A stretch of 7,111 nucleotides of DNA, from contig CAAHEL010000055.1 of assembly GCA_900772445.1 (NCBI GenBank), forward strand, positions 1-7,111, written 5' to 3'. This document shows, piece by piece, positions 5,479 through 7,111 of this stretch (positions are counted from its first letter, which is position 1; each line of letters opens with the position of its first letter). Made by a program: the position numbers and the translations under genes. The notes under the pieces were generated by a model, which saw nothing but the letters and a program-made list of their open reading frames with translations, did not search any database and had not been told where the DNA came from. The stretch comes from Bacilli bacterium. Lineage in GTDB: Bacteria > Bacillota_I > Bacilli_A > RF39 > UBA660.

Positions 5479-5967
5479 ATGGCAAATACAAAAAAAGAAT
5501 TAGTAAAAAAACTATTAAAAAACAATAACGTCGAAGGAAACGAAGAAGAATTATTAGAAATGTTAATCGACGAACAAATAGCATTAGACCCAGATAAAGA
5601 AACATTAACCAAAGGAGAAAAAGTAGCAGATAAATTTACTAAAGTCGCAGGTAGTTGGAGTTTTATAATTGGATTTTTTATCTTTTTATTTATTTGGATA
5701 TTATTTAATTTAACAGGAATAATAAAACTAGATAAATTTCCATTTGTCTTACTTAATCTATTACTTAGTTGTTTAGCGGCATTCCAAGCACCAATAATTA
5801 TGATGAGTCAAAATAGACAATCAAAAAAAGATACATTAAGAAGTAGAAACGATTATAGAACTGATTTAAAAAGTGAATTAATTTTGGAAGAATTACACGA
5901 TAAAATGGAATTAATTTTAGCAAATCAAAAGAAAATATTAAAATATATCGAACAAGAAAAGGAATAA
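5479..5967 (+). CDS. DUF1003 family membrane protein
   Basis: A 162-residue protein from the ATG at 5479. A charged N-terminal region (1-50) is followed by a conserved block beginning near GSWSF (58-62). Two membrane segments (about 60-79 and 88-108) flank the loop LDKFPF (84-89), and the stretch LLNLLLSCLAAFQAPIIMMS (91-110) followed by QNRQSKKD (111-118) is the signature of DUF1003. The C-terminal 30 residues (130-160) are charged and probably form a helical coiled coil in the cytoplasm. The family's function is unknown to me. It is first in an operon: its stop is one base before the next ATG, so it is co-translated with the PAP2 phosphatase. Confidence 0.9.
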   Translation: MANTKKELVKKLLKNNNVEGNEEELLEMLIDEQIALDPDKETLTKGEKVADKFTKVAGSWSFIIGFFIFLFIWILFNLTGIIKLDKFPFVLLNLLLSCLAAFQAPIIMMSQNRQSKKDTLRSRNDYRTDLKSELILEELHDKMELILANQKKILKYIEQEKE

Positions 5968-5968
5968 T

Positions 5969-6580
5969 ATGAGAAAAAATATCAAATGGATAATATCTAT
6001 TTTATTTATTTTACTATTCTTAATAATAGCATTATATATAATAAGAATAAATGATAACATTATAGATAAAAATATATATAACATAATAATTAAAACTAAA
6101 AGTAATTTTATGACAACATTCTTTAAAATAATAACCTCTTTTGCATCAGTACCTACTTTATTAATATTTGTAGTTATTGTTTTATTAATAAAAAAATTAA
6201 AAACAATTAGATTTATAATTCTAATAAATCTAATTAATGATGTTATTTTAAATTTAGGATTAAAAAATATTTTCCGTAGAGAAAGACCATTAGATATAAT
6301 GTTAGTAAAAGAAACTGGTTATAGTTTTCCAAGCGGACATACAATGGCATCTTGCATCTTTTATGGATTTATAATATATTTAATTTATAATAGTAAACTA
6401 AATAAAAGCTTAAAAATAATACTAATAACAATACTATCTATTCTTATCTTATTAATTGGAATAAGTAGAATTTATCTTGGAGTACACTATCCAACAGATG
6501 TAATTGCCGGATATTTAATTAGTATCAGTTATTTAATAATATTTACAAACTTTGTAGAAAAAATAACTAATAAACAGTAA
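5969..6580 (+). CDS. PAP2-family membrane phosphatase
   Basis: A 203-residue polytopic membrane protein with all three motifs of the PAP2/type-2 phosphatidic acid phosphatase superfamily: K-x6-RP (Lys99, Arg106-Pro107), PSGH (121-124) and SR-x5-H-x3-D (Ser166-Arg167, His173, Asp177). His124 and His173 are the catalytic histidines expected for the family. About six hydrophobic segments fit the usual topology, with the active site on the outer face. Family members dephosphorylate lipid phosphates such as undecaprenyl pyrophosphate (BcrC type), phosphatidic acid or phosphatidylglycerophosphate. Motifs alone do not decide; an undecaprenyl-pyrophosphatase role is attractive beside an ABC ATPase but remains inference. 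The ATG follows the preceding stop by one base, and AAGGAA (5959-5964) at the end of the DUF1003 gene is its ribosome-binding site. Confidence 0.92.
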   Translation: MRKNIKWIISILFILLFLIIALYIIRINDNIIDKNIYNIIIKTKSNFMTTFFKIITSFASVPTLLIFVVIVLLIKKLKTIRFIILINLINDVILNLGLKNIFRRERPLDIMLVKETGYSFPSGHTMASCIFYGFIIYLIYNSKLNKSLKIILITILSILILLIGISRIYLGVHYPTDVIAGYLISISYLIIFTNFVEKITNKQ

Positions 6581-6605
6581 CCATAATATTAAAAGGAGGA
6601 TTAAA

Positions 6606-7111
6606 ATGTTAGAATTAAAAAATATAAAAAAAGATTATATAACATCAGATACCAAAGTAACTGCTTTAAAAGGAATAAATATTGATTTTAGAGAAAACGA
6701 ATTTGTATCAATTCTAGGACCATCTGGCTGTGGGAAAACAACATTATTAAATATTATCGGAGGATTAGATGATTATACCAAAGGAGATTTAATAATAAAC
6801 GGAAAAAGTACCAAAGAATATAAAGATAGCAACTGGGATACTTATAGAAATCATAATATAGGTTTTGTTTTCCAAAGTTATAATTTAATTCCTCATCAAA
6901 CAGTTTTATCTAACGTTGAACTAGCATTAACATTATCTGGTGTAAATCCACAAGAAAGAAGAAAAAGAGCAATTAAAGTCCTTGAAGAAGTAGGACTAAA
7001 AGACCAAATAAACAAAAAACCAAACCAATTATCCGGAGGTCAAATGCAAAGAGTAGCAATTGCTAGAGCATTAGTAAACGACCCAGATATCTTACTTGCA
7101 GATGAACCAAC
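6606..7111 (+). CDS. ABC transporter ATP-binding protein, MacB/LolD/BceA type (3' end beyond window)
   Basis: 168 complete codons are present and the frame is open to the window edge. ATPase motifs in order: Walker A GPSGCGKTT (38-46), Q-loop glutamine Q90 in FVFQSYNLIP, signature LSGGQMQR (142-149) and Walker B ILLADEP (162-168). The start MLELKNIKKDY and a Thr/Val-x-ALKGI stretch (18-24) are typical of the subfamily that works with FtsX-type permeases: lipoprotein release, macrolide or antimicrobial peptide export and sensing. The H-loop lies outside. AAGGAGGA (6593-6600) is a near-perfect ribosome-binding site 5 bases upstream. It follows the PAP2 gene by 25 bases with no terminator, so it probably belongs to the same operon. 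Whether a permease is fused to it or encoded next cannot be seen. Confidence 0.93.
   Translation, partial: MLELKNIKKDYITSDTKVTALKGINIDFRENEFVSILGPSGCGKTTLLNIIGGLDDYTKGDLIINGKSTKEYKDSNWDTYRNHNIGFVFQSYNLIPHQTVLSNVELALTLSGVNPQERRKRAIKVLEEVGLKDQINKKPNQLSGGQMQRVAIARALVNDPDILLADEP

Overview
The window is AT-rich DNA of the Firmicutes/Mollicutes type. Isoleucine, asparagine and lysine dominate the proteins, all eight complete genes end in TAA, and every gene lies on the + strand. A partial tRNA-Trp with anticodon CCA, together with 14 tryptophans all encoded by TGG, argues for the standard genetic code rather than the mycoplasma code. Several proteins (the CPWC thioredoxin-like protein, the membrane-tethered XRE regulator, the DUF1003 protein) have the look of low-GC, gut-associated Bacilli. 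That placement comes from general resemblance, not from a database search.

Layout. Positions 1-146 hold the 3' end of tRNA-Trp and its terminator. A nucleotidyltransferase-fold protein (172-1134) follows, then a membrane-anchored DUF4163/DUF3298-type protein (1229-1882). Next is a branched-chain amino acid carrier, BrnQ (2042-3346), overlapped by 8 bases by a small protein with a transglutaminase-like Cys-His-Asp pattern (3339-3863). A one-gene unit follows: an XRE regulator with one membrane segment and a cysteine-rich outer domain (3952-4677). A second one-gene unit is a membrane-anchored thioredoxin-like protein (4749-5363). The right end is an apparent operon of a DUF1003 membrane protein (5479-5967), a PAP2 phosphatase (5969-6580) and the start of an ABC-transporter ATPase (6606 to the window end).

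How the parts may work together. Most genes look like housekeeping or envelope functions: amino acid uptake, extracytoplasmic thiol chemistry, lipid-phosphate dephosphorylation and ABC transport. The most suggestive neighbourhood is the cysteine-rich membrane regulator beside the thioredoxin-like protein, but a terminator and separate promoters divide them, so a functional link is inference only. The PAP2 plus ABC ATPase pairing recalls undecaprenyl-pyrophosphate/antimicrobial-peptide defence, but the permease lies beyond the window.

Regulation. Four rho-independent terminators and several sigma-A-type promoters can be read. Three genes (172, 3952, 4749) share the same geometry: 19 bases between the -10 box and the ATG, predicting leaders of about 13 bases. 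No gap between genes exceeds 300 bases. I see no insertion sequence, CRISPR array, riboswitch or origin. I do not see a clear previously undescribed system; the findings below are leads.
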